From assembly GCF_000374825.1 (NCBI RefSeq), contig NZ_KB895382.1, positions 186,001 through 250,000 on the forward strand: DNA of 64,000 nucleotides, in the 5' to 3' direction. This document shows, one piece after another, positions 8,263 through 18,285 of the stretch (position 1 is the first letter of the stretch; every line of letters starts with the position of its first letter). Position numbers and translations under genes: made by a program. This DNA is from Paenibacillus sanguinis 2301083 = DSM 16941. Lineage in GTDB: Bacteria; Bacillota; Bacilli; Paenibacillales; Paenibacillaceae. Below the pieces are notes generated by a model that searched no databases, was not told the origin of the DNA, and worked only from the letters and a program-made list of their open reading frames with translations.

Positions 8263-9714
8263 ATGAAAGCAACTTGGGAAAAAATAGAGAAGAACCTCGG
8301 CGTTCTTGAGGTTGAAGTGGATGCGGAACGTGTATCCGCAGCACTGGATAAAGCTTTTCAAAAAGTAGTAAAAAAAGCAATCGTACCTGGATTCCGTAAA
8401 GGTAAAGTGCCTCGGTCCATCTTTGAAGCTCGTTACGGTGTGGAAAGCTTGTATCAAGATGCGATCGACATTTTGTTGCCGGAGGCTTACAGTGCTGCGA
8501 TCGATCAAACTGACATCTTCCCTGTGGATCGTCCTGAAGTAGACGTAGAGCAATTTGCTAAAGGACAAGCATTCAAATTCAAAGCTAAAATTACTGTAAA
8601 ACCTGAAGTGAAGCTTGGCGAATATAAAGGCGTAGAAGTACCGGCTGTTAACGTTGAAGTGAGTGAAGAAGAGCTTGCTGAAGAGCTGGAACGCTTGCAA
8701 CAACGCCATGCTGAACTTATTGTTATCGATGAGGAGCCTGCTCAAAACGGCGATATCGTTGTTATCGACTTTGACGGTTACGTCGATGGTGTTCCTTTCG
8801 AGGGCGGCAAAGCGGAGCGTCATTCTCTGGAACTGGGAAGCAATACCTTTATTCCTGGCTTTGAAGAACAAGTGGTTGGATTGGCTACTGGCGACTTTAA
8901 GGATTTAACAGTAACCTTCCCGGAAACCTACCATGCCAAAGAATTAGCCAGCAAAGAAGCGGTCTTCAAAGTGAAAGTGCATGAAATCAAACGCAAACAG
9001 CTGCCTGAACTGGACGATGAGTTCGCCAAAGACGTTAGCGAATTTGATACTCTTGCTGAGTTCAAGGAAGATTTGAAGAGCCAACTGGCCAAACGTAAAG
9101 AGCAAGAAGGCAAAGCAGCTCGTGAATCCGCCCTGGTGGACAAGATTGGCGAAAGCGTAGAAGTCGAAATTCCTGAAGCCATGATCAGAGGCGAAGTGGA
9201 CAATATGGTCCGCGATTTCGACAACCGTCTTCGTTCCCAAGGAATGGATATGGACATGTTCCTGGGCTTTTCCGGTCAAACATTGGACGATCTCAGAGCG
9301 CAAATGCAAGGTGACGCTGAGAAGCGTGTTCGTAATAACCTGGCATTGGAGCAAATCGCCAAAGAAGAGAAGTTTGAAGTTACTGAAGATGAGGTCAACA
9401 AAGAACTTAACAATATGGCGGAAGCTTACAAACGTTCCCCAGAAGAAATTCGCAACATTCTTGCAGCCAATGGTTCGCTTGCCGGGTTGAAAGAAGAAAT
9501 TCTGATCCGCAAAACGATCGATTTCTTGCTGGAGAACTGTAAGGAAGTTCCTGCTGAAAAAGCGGAAGCGCCAAAGGCAAAAGCAGACAAGGAAGCAAAA
9601 GCAGACAAAACAGAAAAAGAAGCAAAACCGGCAGCCAAGAAGACGACGAAGAAAACGGCCAAGGCGGCAGATGCTGACAAAAAAGAAGCAGAAGCAGCCA
9701 AAGATGAAGAATAG
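8263..9714 (+). CDS. tig: Trigger factor with long Lys/Ala/Glu C-terminal tail
   Basis: Ribosome-bound chaperone and peptidyl-prolyl isomerase that shields nascent chains. The N-terminal ribosome-binding domain includes GFRKGKVPRSIFEARYG at 41-57; the FKBP-type PPIase domain covers about 150-245 (VVIDFDGYVDG, GFEEQVVG); the helical chaperone domain follows to about 427. The protein is 483 aa, longer than the roughly 430 aa usual in Bacillales, because residues 428-483 form a tail almost entirely of Lys, Ala, Glu, Asp and Thr (for example AKADKEAKADKTEKEAKPAA). GGAGGGGAAGG precedes the ATG. It heads the tig-clpP-clpX-lon quality-control block. Confidence 0.97.
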   Translation: MKATWEKIEKNLGVLEVEVDAERVSAALDKAFQKVVKKAIVPGFRKGKVPRSIFEARYGVESLYQDAIDILLPEAYSAAIDQTDIFPVDRPEVDVEQFAKGQAFKFKAKITVKPEVKLGEYKGVEVPAVNVEVSEEELAEELERLQQRHAELIVIDEEPAQNGDIVVIDFDGYVDGVPFEGGKAERHSLELGSNTFIPGFEEQVVGLATGDFKDLTVTFPETYHAKELASKEAVFKVKVHEIKRKQLPELDDEFAKDVSEFDTLAEFKEDLKSQLAKRKEQEGKAARESALVDKIGESVEVEIPEAMIRGEVDNMVRDFDNRLRSQGMDMDMFLGFSGQTLDDLRAQMQGDAEKRVRNNLALEQIAKEEKFEVTEDEVNKELNNMAEAYKRSPEEIRNILAANGSLAGLKEEILIRKTIDFLLENCKEVPAEKAEAPKAKADKEAKADKTEKEAKPAAKKTTKKTAKAADADKKEAEAAKDEE

Positions 9715-9763
9715 TAGTTCATTATTCTTCCAGCGGAAGCTTCGCCTGAATACATGATTACAG

Positions 9764-9800
9764 TTAGGGCACGTATACTCAAATGCGTGCCTTAATTTTT
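9764..9800 (+). terminator. Terminator after tig
   Basis: TTAGGGCACG pairs with CGTGCCTTAA, with one G-T pair, around a 12-base loop and is followed by five T. It lies 50 bases after the tig stop. Confidence 0.75.
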
Positions 9801-9893
9801 CATCGTTTTGCGATACATATATTTCCATTTAGTGGGTCCAGGCTTCCGGTTATATAATATGTGGAGGCCAACATAAACTGTATGGTGTGAAAA

Positions 9894-9922
9894 ATGACAT
9901 GACGCTTTGAACATGGTAGAAT
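9894..9922 (+). promoter_or_regulatory. Promoter of clpP
   Basis: ATGACA (9894-9899), a 17-base spacer and TAGAAT (9917-9922), 48 bases before the clpP start. I see no CtsR heptad repeat (GGTCAAA type) around it. Confidence 0.5.
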
Positions 9923-9969
9923 GTTTCTGTAAGCGCAAGGGAAACTGAAAAGGAAAAGAGGTTGGTCAC

Positions 9970-10560
9970 ATGAGTCTGGTGCCTATGGTCGTAGAACAGA
10001 CGAGTCGTGGAGAGCGTTCTTACGACATCTATTCGAGACTCCTTAAAGATCGCATTATTTTTCTCAGTAACGCAATTGATGATGAAGTTGCCAATCTCGT
10101 GATTGCTCAACTGTTGTTTTTGGCGGCTGAGGACCCTGAAAAAGATATTCACCTGTACATCAATTCTCCGGGTGGTTCCGTGACTGCGGGGATGGGTATA
10201 TATGATACAATGCAATTCATTAAGCCCGATGTGTCCACCATTTGTGTGGGAATGGCGGCAAGTATGGGATCTTTGCTGTTAACAGCGGGGGCTCCAGGAA
10301 AACGTTTTGCGCTTCCTAACAGTGAAGTTATGATCCATCAACCGCTTGGTGGGGTGCGTGGTCAGGCTGCGGATATCAAAATCCATGCCGACTGGATTAT
10401 TAAGACCAAGCAGAAATTAAACCAAATCTATGTGGATCGTACGGGTCAACCCCTTGAAAAGATCGAGCGCGACACAGACCGCGACTTCTTCATGAGTGCG
10501 GAGGATGCTGCTGCTTACGGGATTATCGACCGGGTCATCAACAAGCCCACTAATTTGTAA
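9970..10560 (+). CDS. clpP: ATP-dependent Clp protease proteolytic subunit
   Basis: Serine peptidase that forms the 14-subunit chamber used with ClpX and other Clp ATPases. The triad is complete: Ser98 in GMAASMGS, His123 in MIHQPLGG and Asp172 in DTDRDF. The glycine-rich oxyanion region SPGGSVTAG is present. The length of 196 aa is standard. It lies 12 bases before clpX, so protease and unfoldase are co-expressed. In B. subtilis clpP is not in the tig-clpX-lon region, so this linkage is closer to the order seen in proteobacteria. A Tyr-Ser-Arg-Leu-Leu segment near the N-terminus is the usual processing and pore loop area. Confidence 0.98.
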   Translation: MSLVPMVVEQTSRGERSYDIYSRLLKDRIIFLSNAIDDEVANLVIAQLLFLAAEDPEKDIHLYINSPGGSVTAGMGIYDTMQFIKPDVSTICVGMAASMGSLLLTAGAPGKRFALPNSEVMIHQPLGGVRGQAADIKIHADWIIKTKQKLNQIYVDRTGQPLEKIERDTDRDFFMSAEDAAAYGIIDRVINKPTNL

Positions 10561-10572
10561 AGGGGTGTTTAC

Positions 10573-11835
10573 ATGTTTAAGTTTAACGACGAAAAAGGTC
10601 AACTCAAATGCTCATTCTGCGGCAAATCGCAGGAGCAGGTTCGTAAGCTTGTAGCAGGACCGGGCGTTTATATATGTGATGAATGCATCGAGTTGTGTAC
10701 CGAAATTGTAGAGGAAGAGCTTGGTCATGAGGAGGAGCTGGACCTTAAGGAAATTCCGAAACCAAAGGAAATTCGCGATATTCTGGATCAGTATGTCATC
10801 GGTCAGGAACAAGCTAAGAAATCGTTGTCCGTTGCGGTGTATAACCATTACAAACGGGTAAACACACAAAGCAAGATCGAGGATGTGGAGTTACAGAAGA
10901 GTAACATCCTGTTGCTTGGACCAACAGGCTCCGGTAAGACGTTGTTGGCCCAAACGATGGCCAAAATTTTGAATGTGCCGTTCGCTATCGCTGATGCTAC
11001 CTCCTTGACGGAGGCTGGTTATGTTGGTGAGGACGTAGAGAATATTTTGTTGAAGCTGATTCAAGCCGCCGATTATGATGTAGAGAAGGCGGAACGCGGC
11101 ATTATTTATATCGATGAAATCGATAAGGTTGCGCGCAAGTCGGAGAATCCTTCAATTACTCGTGATGTATCCGGAGAAGGGGTTCAGCAGGCTTTGCTGA
11201 AAATCCTGGAGGGTACGGTTGCTTCGGTGCCGCCCCAAGGTGGACGCAAGCATCCACATCAGGAATTTATCCAGATCGATACGACCAACATCTTGTTCAT
11301 TTGCGGCGGTGCCTTTGATGGCCTTGAGCAAATGATCAAACGCCGGATCGGCAAGAAAGTCATTGGCTTTAATGCGGTCAGCGATGGACAAAAAGAGCTT
11401 AAACCGGGCGAATACCTGTCCATGGTGTTGCCAGAGGATCTACTCAAATTCGGCTTGATTCCTGAATTTGTAGGTCGTCTGCCAGTTATTTCGACCTTGG
11501 AGCCGCTCGATGAGAAGACTTTGGTTCGTATTCTATCCGAGCCGAAGAACGCGCTTGTCAAGCAATATCAGAAGCTCCTTGAACTGGATAACGTCAGTCT
11601 GCAATTTGAACCGAAGGCGCTTGAGGCGATCGCTCAAGAGGCGATCAAGCGCAATACGGGGGCACGGGGACTTCGTGCCATCATTGAAGGCATTATGCTG
11701 GATGTGATGTATGAAGTACCATCCCGCAACGATGTGACGGACTGTGTGATTACTGAGCAAGTAGTTCAGGAGAAGGCGGTGCCTGAATTAAGCGCCACAA
11801 CCAAGAAGAACAAAAAACAAGAAGAAAGCGCGTAA
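10573..11835 (+). CDS. clpX: ATP-dependent Clp protease ATP-binding subunit ClpX
   Basis: Hexameric AAA+ unfoldase that recognises tagged substrates and feeds them to ClpP. The N-terminal C4 zinc-binding domain uses Cys13, Cys16, Cys35 and Cys38. Walker A is GPTGSGKT, Walker B is IIYIDEIDK, and the ClpP-docking IGF-type loop is at [19 protein letters not shown] (tripeptide IGF). The C-terminal D2 small domain runs to about 405 and a short charged tail [11 protein letters not shown] ends the protein. The length of 420 aa is standard. AGGGGTG precedes the ATG. No terminator separates it from ispG, only a large hairpin at 11854-11919. Confidence 0.98.
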   Translation: MFKFNDEKGQLKCSFCGKSQEQVRKLVAGPGVYICDECIELCTEIVEEELGHEEELDLKEIPKPKEIRDILDQYVIGQEQAKKSLSVAVYNHYKRVNTQSKIEDVELQKSNILLLGPTGSGKTLLAQTMAKILNVPFAIADATSLTEAGYVGEDVENILLKLIQAADYDVEKAERGIIYIDEIDKVARKSENPSITRDVSGEGVQQALLKILEGTVASVPPQGGRKHPHQEFIQIDTTNILFICGGAFDGLEQMIKRRIGKKVIGFNAVSDGQKELKPGEYLSMVLPEDLLKFGLIPEFVGRLPVISTLEPLDEKTLVRILSEPKNALVKQYQKLLELDNVSLQFEPKALEAIAQEAIKRNTGARGLRAIIEGIMLDVMYEVPSRNDVTDCVITEQVVQEKAVPELSATTKKNKKQEESA

Positions 11836-11853
11836 GCTATCGCGTAAAATAAA

Positions 11854-11919
11854 GACCGGGGTCTCCACCTTTGCGCTTGATCTGCCTGCCAAGGCTCTTC
11901 GCAGGGGTGGAGTTTGGTC
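11854..11919 (+). other. Long stem-loop between clpX and ispG
   Basis: CTCCACCTTTGCG (11863-11875) pairs over 13 positions with CGCAGGGGTGGAG (11900-11912), two of them G-T pairs. It is flanked by an outer GACC/GGTC pair, and the 24-base loop holds a small GCC/GGC hairpin. No T-run follows. It could be a processing or stability element setting the ratio of clpX to ispG message; function is inferred only from structure. Confidence 0.55.
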
Positions 11920-11939
11920 GTTATGGGAGAGACTGAAGA

Positions 11940-13061
11940 ATGACATACTTGAGACAAGATACGCGGCCCGTCAAGATTGGTAATTTGACGATCGGCGGCA
12001 GCAACGAAGTGATCATCCAGAGTATGTGTACGACAAAGACGGCCGATGTGGCTGCTACGGTCGCAGAAATCCTCCGGTTGGAGGAGGCCGGCTGCCAACT
12101 GGTACGCGTGACGGTGAACAATGAAGAAGCAGCTGCGGCGATCAAGGAAATCAAGAAACAAATTCATATCCCCCTTGTTGCCGATATTCACTTTAACTAT
12201 AAGCTGGCTTTGTTAGCTATCGAGAACGGTATCGATAAGGTACGGATTAATCCGGGAAATATCGGACGCCGTGAGAAGGTTGAGGCTGTAGTGAAAGCCT
12301 GTAAGGAGCGGGGGATTCCGATCCGTATCGGTGTAAATGCCGGCTCCCTTGAGAATCACTTGCTGGAGAAATACGGTTATCCCACCCCGGAAGCTATGGT
12401 GGAAAGTGCCTTGTTCCATATTGGAATACTGGAGGAGCTGGATTTTCACGATATTATTGTATCCTTGAAGGCTTCTGATGTGCCAATGGCGATCGCAGCT
12501 TATTCCAAGGCGGCAGAGGTTATTCCTTATCCATTGCATCTGGGCATCACGGAGGCCGGGACTCTGTTCTCGGGGACAGTGAAGAGCGCAGCGGGTATCG
12601 GTGCATTGCTATCTCAAGGTATTGGCTCGACGCTGCGCATATCCTTGAGTGCCGACCCTGTCGAGGAAGTAAAGGTTGCTCGTGAGCTGCTCAAGACCTT
12701 TGGGCTTATTACGAACGCAGCAACCTTAGTATCTTGCCCGACCTGTGGGCGACTGGATATTGACCTGTTCTCTATTGCCAATGAGGTTGAGGATTACATC
12801 GCTAACCTGAAGGTGCCGATTAAGGTGTCTGTTCTGGGATGTGCCGTTAACGGTCCGGGCGAAGCTCGTGAAGCTGACATCGGAATTGCTGGTGCTCGCG
12901 GCGAAGGCTTGCTGTTCCGCTATGGCCAGATGATCCGAAAGGTGCCTGAAGCGGAGCTATTAAATGAATTAAAGAAGGAAATTGACAATATCGTGGAGGT
13001 TTTCGAGGCGACGGGAGAAATACCTGGACGCAAGGAACATCGTCCCCACGCCAATCCGTAA
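11940..13061 (+). CDS. ispG: 4-hydroxy-3-methylbut-2-en-1-yl diphosphate synthase (flavodoxin)
   Basis: Penultimate enzyme of the MEP isoprenoid pathway; a 4Fe-4S protein that reductively opens methylerythritol cyclodiphosphate. The N-terminal TIM-barrel begins [20 protein letters not shown]. Cluster ligands lie in SCPTCGR (two Cys) and [11 protein letters not shown] (one Cys), with a conserved downstream Glu. The 373-aa length is that of the short bacterial form. GGGAGAG lies before the ATG. It is embedded between clpX and lonB, which has no functional link to proteolysis; its own terminator at 13073-13113 separates it from lonB. Confidence 0.97.
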   Translation: MTYLRQDTRPVKIGNLTIGGSNEVIIQSMCTTKTADVAATVAEILRLEEAGCQLVRVTVNNEEAAAAIKEIKKQIHIPLVADIHFNYKLALLAIENGIDKVRINPGNIGRREKVEAVVKACKERGIPIRIGVNAGSLENHLLEKYGYPTPEAMVESALFHIGILEELDFHDIIVSLKASDVPMAIAAYSKAAEVIPYPLHLGITEAGTLFSGTVKSAAGIGALLSQGIGSTLRISLSADPVEEVKVARELLKTFGLITNAATLVSCPTCGRLDIDLFSIANEVEDYIANLKVPIKVSVLGCAVNGPGEAREADIGIAGARGEGLLFRYGQMIRKVPEAELLNELKKEIDNIVEVFEATGEIPGRKEHRPHANP

Positions 13062-13072
13062 TCATCCATACT

Positions 13073-13113
13073 AACCTTCTGTAGCCTTGAGAAAGACTAC
13101 AGAAGGTTTTTTT
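13073..13113 (+). terminator. Terminator after ispG
   Basis: AACCTTCTGTAG and CTACAGAAGGTT form a perfect 12-bp stem with a 12-base loop, followed by a T-run. Confidence 0.93.
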
Positions 13114-13121
13114 GCATTTTG

Positions 13122-13149
13122 TTTGATGATGGAGGGAAAAGGCTATACT
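13122..13149 (+). promoter_or_regulatory. Candidate promoter of lonB
   Basis: TTTGAT (13122-13127), a 16-base spacer and TATACT (13144-13149), 37 bases before the lonB start. In B. subtilis lonB is a forespore gene; I could not confirm a SigF-type element here. Confidence 0.45.
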
Positions 13150-13186
13150 ACCAAGTAACAGTCAAAGTGTGGGAGGCCTAACGAAT

Positions 13187-14905
13187 ATGGAGCTAAATGT
13201 CATTTTGATCGCAGTTCAGATGTTTTTTGCGATTGTCATTGGGATGTATTTCTGGAATCAATTGCGCAGCCAGAAAGGAAATCGCGTGGCGATCGACCGG
13301 GAGTCGCGTAAAGAAATGGAGAAGCTGCGCAAGCTGCGCGCAGTATCGCTGACCAAACCGCTCGCCGAACGTACACGCCCGGCTACGATGGATGATATCG
13401 TTGGGCAGAAGGATGGATTGCGGGCTTTGAAGGCGGCATTGTGCAGCGCCAATCCTCAGCATGTGATTATCTATGGACCGCCTGGCGTGGGAAAGACAGC
13501 CGCTGCTCGCGTGGTGATGGAGGAAGCGAAGAAGAATCCAGTGTCTCCGTTCAAGTCGAACGCCAAGTTTACAGAAATAGATGCAACGATTGCCCGGTTT
13601 GATGAACGGGGGATTGCCGATCCATTAATTGGCTCGGTGCACGATCCTATCTATCAAGGTGCGGGTGCTATGGGGATTGCCGGTGTCCCGCAGCCTAAAC
13701 CGGGAGCGGTCACCAAGGCGCATGGCGGCATTTTGTTTATTGATGAGATAGGCGAGCTGCATACGATCCAGATGAATAAGCTGCTGAAAGTACTGGAGGA
13801 TCGCAAGGTCTATTTGGAGAGCGCCTATTACAATTCGGAGGATACAGGCACACCTGCCTATATTCACGATATTTTCCAAAATGGCTTGCCCGCGGATTTT
13901 CGTCTGGTCGGCGCAACAACACGCTCTCCACAGGAGATTCCTGCGGCTCTTCGCTCTCGCTGTATGGAAATTTACTTCCGGCCCTTGCTGCCTGAAGAGA
14001 TCGCCCAAATTGCCGAAGATGCCGTTGGACGAATTGGCTTTCAACCTTGTCCGGAGGCAGTGGAGGTCATTAAGAAATATGCTACGAATGGCAGGGAGGC
14101 CGTTAACATGGTGCAGTTGGCGGCTGGACTGGCCTTGACGGAGTCACGGGATCACCTGCTGTCCTCAGATCTGGAATGGGTGGCTACGAGCAGTCAGCTG
14201 GCTCCTCGACCGGACCGCAAAATCCCTGCCGGTCCAGCCGTGGGTGTGGTAAACGGGCTGGCGGTATACGGTGCGAACATGGGAACCTTGCTGGAGATTG
14301 AGGCTACAGCGGTGCCTGTGGATAAAGGTAAGGGGGTTTATCATATTACAGGCGTTGTGGATGAAGAGGAAATCGGTGGAGGCAGCCGGACGCTGCGGCG
14401 CAAAAGTATGGCCAAGGGCTCGGTGGAGAATGTGCTGACGGTATTGCAGCGCATTGGTCTGAACCCGTCGAATTATGATTTGCATATCAACTTCCCGGGG
14501 GGAACTCCGATTGATGGTCCTTCGGCTGGACTGGCGATCGCTACAGCAGTAGCCTCGGCAATCAAGCAAGTACCGGTGAATCATCAGATTGCCATGACGG
14601 GAGAACTCGGCATTCATGGCAAGGTCAAGCCGGTCGGCGGTGTCGTATCCAAGGTAGAGGCGGCGCTGCAAGCGGGAGCCTTGACCGTACTGATCCCCAA
14701 GGACAACTGGCAGTCCTTGTTCGAAGGTCTTGAAGGCTTGCGAGTCATTCCGGTTGAAACGCTGGCGGAAGTGTTCCAGCATGTATTTGGCCCTGAGGTA
14801 GAGAAGAGCCTGGAGGTGTCCATGGGTGGGGAGCATTTTGCCCCGGCATCGACTCCGGCGTCCTTCCTGCATGCGGAGTCGCCTTCGCAGGGTGGAGTCA
14901 TTTAG
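13187..14905 (+). CDS. lonB: ATP-dependent protease LonB, membrane-anchored
   Basis: Lon-family protease with an AAA+ module and a Ser/Lys peptidase domain; in B. subtilis it is produced in the forespore. ATG 13187 is preferred over GTG 13169 because GGGAGG lies between them. Residues 3-22 (LNVILIAVQMFFAIVIGMYF) form an N-terminal membrane helix and the long LonA N-domain is absent, as expected for LonB. Walker A is GPPGVGKT and Walker B ILFIDEIGE. The peptidase Ser446 is in DGPSAGLAI and the Lys is in GKVKPVGG. The protein is 572 aa. It is followed by a terminator and then lonA. Confidence 0.95.
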   Translation: MELNVILIAVQMFFAIVIGMYFWNQLRSQKGNRVAIDRESRKEMEKLRKLRAVSLTKPLAERTRPATMDDIVGQKDGLRALKAALCSANPQHVIIYGPPGVGKTAAARVVMEEAKKNPVSPFKSNAKFTEIDATIARFDERGIADPLIGSVHDPIYQGAGAMGIAGVPQPKPGAVTKAHGGILFIDEIGELHTIQMNKLLKVLEDRKVYLESAYYNSEDTGTPAYIHDIFQNGLPADFRLVGATTRSPQEIPAALRSRCMEIYFRPLLPEEIAQIAEDAVGRIGFQPCPEAVEVIKKYATNGREAVNMVQLAAGLALTESRDHLLSSDLEWVATSSQLAPRPDRKIPAGPAVGVVNGLAVYGANMGTLLEIEATAVPVDKGKGVYHITGVVDEEEIGGGSRTLRRKSMAKGSVENVLTVLQRIGLNPSNYDLHINFPGGTPIDGPSAGLAIATAVASAIKQVPVNHQIAMTGELGIHGKVKPVGGVVSKVEAALQAGALTVLIPKDNWQSLFEGLEGLRVIPVETLAEVFQHVFGPEVEKSLEVSMGGEHFAPASTPASFLHAESPSQGGVI

Positions 14906-14944
14906 CACGGCGCGATGAATCATAAGCTACATGGGGTTGAGTTG

Positions 14945-14991
14945 ACGGGGAGCGATTGCTGCATTGGCAGCCGCTCCCCGTTGGTGTTTTT
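14945..14991 (+). terminator. Terminator between lonB and lonA
   Basis: ACGGGGAGCG pairs with CGCTCCCCGT, with an inner GCTGC/GGCAGC pairing, followed by TTGGTGTTTTT. A TTGCTA/TAGCAA inverted repeat at 15001-15015 just downstream contains TAAAAT and may belong to the lonA promoter. Confidence 0.85.
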
Positions 14992-15049
14992 ATAGAACAT
15001 TTGCTAAAATAGCAATGATATCTACTGAGAACGTTTGGGAGGTGCATAA

Positions 15050-17392
15050 GTGGTGGGACCCTATAAGTCGAAGGGCCGGCGCTTTCCGCTGTTGCCACTG
15101 CGGGGCCTTCTCGTCTATCCGAGCATGGTGCTGCACTTGGATGTAGGACGGGAAAAATCCGTAAAGGCTTTGGAAAAGGCCATGGTCGAAGATAATCTGA
15201 TTCTCCTCTGTTCTCAATCTGAAGTGAACATAGAAGAACCAAGCCAGGAAGATATATTCCGCATCGGAACGGTTGCGAAGGTGCGGCAAATGCTTAAGCT
15301 GCCTAACGGTACTATCCGTGTGCTGGTTGAAGGCATGGAACGCGCTGAAATCATGGAGTATTTGGATAATGAGGAATATTACGAGGTTATGGCCAAAGAG
15401 CGTCCGGAAGAAGAGAATGATGATCCGGAGGTTGAAGCGCTGATGCGCACGGTGCTAACCCAGTTTGAACATTATATTAACCTGTCCAAGAAGGTCACGC
15501 CTGAGACGTTGGCCGCCGTGTCCGATATTGAGGAGGCGGGGCGTCTTGCCGACGTTATTACCAGCCATCTTTCCCTCAAGATCAAGGATAAGCAGGAAAT
15601 TCTGGAGACCGTCGATGTCCGCAAGCGGCTAGAGAAGCTGCTCGACATTCTGAATAACGAACGTGAAGTGCTTGAACTGGAACGCAAAATTAATCAACGC
15701 GTCAAGAAGCAGATGGAGAAAACCCAAAAGGAATATTATTTGCGCGAACAGATGAAGGCGATTCAGAAGGAGCTTGGCGAGAAGGAAGGACGGGCCGGAG
15801 AGGCGGAAGAGCTTCGCGCGCAATTGCAGGAAAAGGAGCTTCCGGATAAGGTACGGGAGAAGGTCGATAAGGAGATTGATCGTCTGGAAAAAATGCCGGC
15901 CAGCTCTGCTGAAGGGGGCGTCATCCGCAATTACGTAGATTGGCTGCTCAGCTTGCCATGGAGTGAGCGGACAGAGGATGACTTGGATCTAGCCAAGGCG
16001 GAGCAGGTACTTAATGAAGATCATTATGGACTGGAGAAGCCGAAAGAACGCGTCCTGGAATACCTGGCTGTACAGAAGCTGGTCAAGAAACTGAAAGGGC
16101 CAATTCTTTGTCTGGTGGGCCCTCCGGGAGTTGGTAAAACCTCGTTAGCCCGCTCCATTGCTCGCTCGCTTGGTCGTGAGTTCGTGCGTATTTCGTTAGG
16201 CGGAGTACGTGATGAGGCCGAAATTCGCGGCCATCGCCGCACTTACGTGGGCGCCATGCCAGGACGAATTATTCAAGGGATGAAGGCAGCAGGGACTTTG
16301 AATCCGGTATTTCTGTTAGACGAAATTGATAAGATGGCCTCTGATTTCCGTGGCGATCCTTCATCGGCATTGCTTGAGGTGCTAGACCCGGAACAAAACA
16401 ATACGTTCAGTGACCACTTCGTTGAAGTGCCATTTGACTTATCCAACGTCATGTTTGTCACCACGGCCAATGCCGTGCATAATATTCCCCGCCCATTGCT
16501 AGACCGGATGGAAATGCTATTCATCCCCGGCTATACGGAGCTTGAGAAGCTGGAAATCGCAGGCCGCTATCTGTTGCCCAAGCAGAAGAAAGAGCATGGC
16601 CTGGAGCCTGATCAGCTTGAGATTGGTCAAGATGTCTTATTAAAGGTGATTCGCGAGTATACAAGGGAATCAGGCGTGCGTAATCTGGAGCAGCAGGTGG
16701 CAGCCCTTTGCCGTAAGGCGGCCAAGCAGATTGTGTCGACGCAGGAAACAGAACAAATTGCGATCGCACCTGATGATGTCAAGGATTACTTGGGAACTGG
16801 CAAATTCCGTTATGGCATGGCCGAAATGGAAGACCAGATCGGTACGGTGACCGGACTTGCCTGGACCGAAGTGGGGGGAGAGACGCTGGTCATCGAGGTA
16901 ACGGTTGTTCCCGGAACAGGCAAGCTAACCTTGACTGGCAAGCTGGGTGACGTTATGAAGGAGTCAGCGCAGGCGGCATTCAGTTATACCCGCTCTAAGG
17001 CAGGAGAGCTTGGCATTGCGTCAGACTTCCATGAGAAGAACGATGTGCATATCCATATCCCCGAGGGGGCCATTCCGAAGGATGGTCCATCCGCAGGGAT
17101 TACGATTGCTACGGCTCTGATCTCTGCGCTTACTCATCGGCATGTCTCCAAGGAGGTTGCGATGACCGGAGAGATTACGCTACGGGGCCGAGTATTGCCC
17201 ATCGGTGGGCTTAAAGAGAAATCCCTGGCTGCTCATCGTGCGGGATATCGCAAGGTGCTGCTGCCGAAGGATAACGAACGGGATCTGGGAGACATTCCGG
17301 AGAGCGTGAAAGAAGATATGGTGTTCATACCTGTGTCCCACATGGATCAGGTGTTGGAACATGCGTTAGTTGAACAGCCCAAGTTGCATTGA
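15050..17392 (+). CDS. lonA: ATP-dependent protease La (LonA)
   Basis: Cytosolic hexameric protease that degrades misfolded and regulatory proteins. It starts at GTG 15050 with GGGAGGTG just upstream. The N-terminal substrate-binding domain begins with [19 protein letters not shown], a coiled-coil region lies near 190-260, Walker A is [10 protein letters not shown], Walker [10 protein letters not shown], and the peptidase dyad is Ser681 in DGPSAGITI and Lys722 in GGLKEKSL. The 780-aa length is typical. It sits 48 bases before ysxC, the same order as in B. subtilis, and the two are likely co-transcribed. No HrcA or CtsR operator was recognised upstream. Confidence 0.98.
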   Translation: MVGPYKSKGRRFPLLPLRGLLVYPSMVLHLDVGREKSVKALEKAMVEDNLILLCSQSEVNIEEPSQEDIFRIGTVAKVRQMLKLPNGTIRVLVEGMERAEIMEYLDNEEYYEVMAKERPEEENDDPEVEALMRTVLTQFEHYINLSKKVTPETLAAVSDIEEAGRLADVITSHLSLKIKDKQEILETVDVRKRLEKLLDILNNEREVLELERKINQRVKKQMEKTQKEYYLREQMKAIQKELGEKEGRAGEAEELRAQLQEKELPDKVREKVDKEIDRLEKMPASSAEGGVIRNYVDWLLSLPWSERTEDDLDLAKAEQVLNEDHYGLEKPKERVLEYLAVQKLVKKLKGPILCLVGPPGVGKTSLARSIARSLGREFVRISLGGVRDEAEIRGHRRTYVGAMPGRIIQGMKAAGTLNPVFLLDEIDKMASDFRGDPSSALLEVLDPEQNNTFSDHFVEVPFDLSNVMFVTTANAVHNIPRPLLDRMEMLFIPGYTELEKLEIAGRYLLPKQKKEHGLEPDQLEIGQDVLLKVIREYTRESGVRNLEQQVAALCRKAAKQIVSTQETEQIAIAPDDVKDYLGTGKFRYGMAEMEDQIGTVTGLAWTEVGGETLVIEVTVVPGTGKLTLTGKLGDVMKESAQAAFSYTRSKAGELGIASDFHEKNDVHIHIPEGAIPKDGPSAGITIATALISALTHRHVSKEVAMTGEITLRGRVLPIGGLKEKSLAAHRAGYRKVLLPKDNERDLGDIPESVKEDMVFIPVSHMDQVLEHALVEQPKLH

Positions 17393-17440
17393 CGCACAAG
17401 GTTAGAGGCTGTTTGCACGCAAGCAGAGAGGATTGAATCG

Positions 17441-18100
17441 ATGAAAGTAACAAATGCCGAGTTTGTAATCAGTGCTGTGGGTCCCAAGCAATATCCTGAG
17501 GACGGCTTGCCGGAGATTGCGTTGGCTGGTCGCTCCAATGTGGGCAAGTCATCGCTGATTAACCGGATGATCCAGCGTAAAAATCTGGCCAGAACAAGCT
17601 CTACCCCCGGCAAGACCCAGCATCTCAATTATTACCGAATCAATGAGGAACTGTACTTCGTGGATGTTCCTGGATATGGTTATGCGAAGGTCTCCAAGAC
17701 CCAGCGAGAGCAATGGGGGAAGATGATTGAGCAATACCTGCAGGAGCGCGAGACGCTCCGGCTGGTGCTGCAAATCATTGACCTCCGGCATCCGCCGACC
17801 AAGGATGATGAGTTGATGTACGACTGGCTGAAGGCGTTTGATCTTCCGGTGTGTGTCGTGGCAACCAAGGCGGACAAGATTCCAAAGTCGCGCTGGCAGA
17901 AGCATATGAAGATTGTACGTGAAGGCTTGGCGCTTCGGGCCGGCGATCCGATCGTACTTTTCTCCTCGGAGGAAGGCACTGGCAAGGATGAGCTATGGGC
18001 CCTGATTAGCCAGCATGTCAAGGCGGAGGAATCCGGCAGAGAAGAGGGAACGGATGTCTCCGAAGACCCTGTGCGGAATTCAGTGGAAACCGATGGATAG
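17441..18100 (+). CDS. ysxC: Ribosome biogenesis GTPase YsxC/EngB
   Basis: Essential GTPase needed for 50S subunit assembly. G1 is [12 protein letters not shown]2 region [10 protein letters not shown]3 [10 protein letters not shown]4 ATKADK and G5 FSSEEG, all in order, in a 219-aa protein. The C-terminal 20 residues are acidic and variable. AGAGAGG lies upstream of the ATG. The gene directly follows lonA, as in other Bacillales. After its stop the sequence has an A-rich/T-rich weak hairpin near 18160-18185, which may end the lonA-ysxC transcript, but I do not call it. Confidence 0.97.
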   Translation: MKVTNAEFVISAVGPKQYPEDGLPEIALAGRSNVGKSSLINRMIQRKNLARTSSTPGKTQHLNYYRINEELYFVDVPGYGYAKVSKTQREQWGKMIEQYLQERETLRLVLQIIDLRHPPTKDDELMYDWLKAFDLPVCVVATKADKIPKSRWQKHMKIVREGLALRAGDPIVLFSSEEGTGKDELWALISQHVKAEESGREEGTDVSEDPVRNSVETDG

Positions 18101-18285
18101 CAAAGAGATTTAGAGCGGTCTAGGTAGGAAAGTGAGCATGTAGCGGGAATGCTATGGTTAAAAACGGCTTAATCCTGTTTTTTCTGGAAAATGGCAGAAA
18201 TTCACGTTTTGGTTGCTGAGCAAAGGCTTTGGATCGTGGTGTATAATGTTGATAAAGCGAAACAATAAGAATTGAGGAGATTTTT

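Noticed and set aside
8944..9828. Long minus-strand frame opposite tig
   Set aside because: It is the shadow of the Lys/Glu-rich trigger factor coding sequence (Phe/Leu-rich on the other strand) with no start signals.
14165..14923. 252-codon minus-strand frame opposite lonB
   Set aside because: It lies opposite a strongly conserved gene; the composition is that of an antisense shadow and no promoter or ribosome site is visible.
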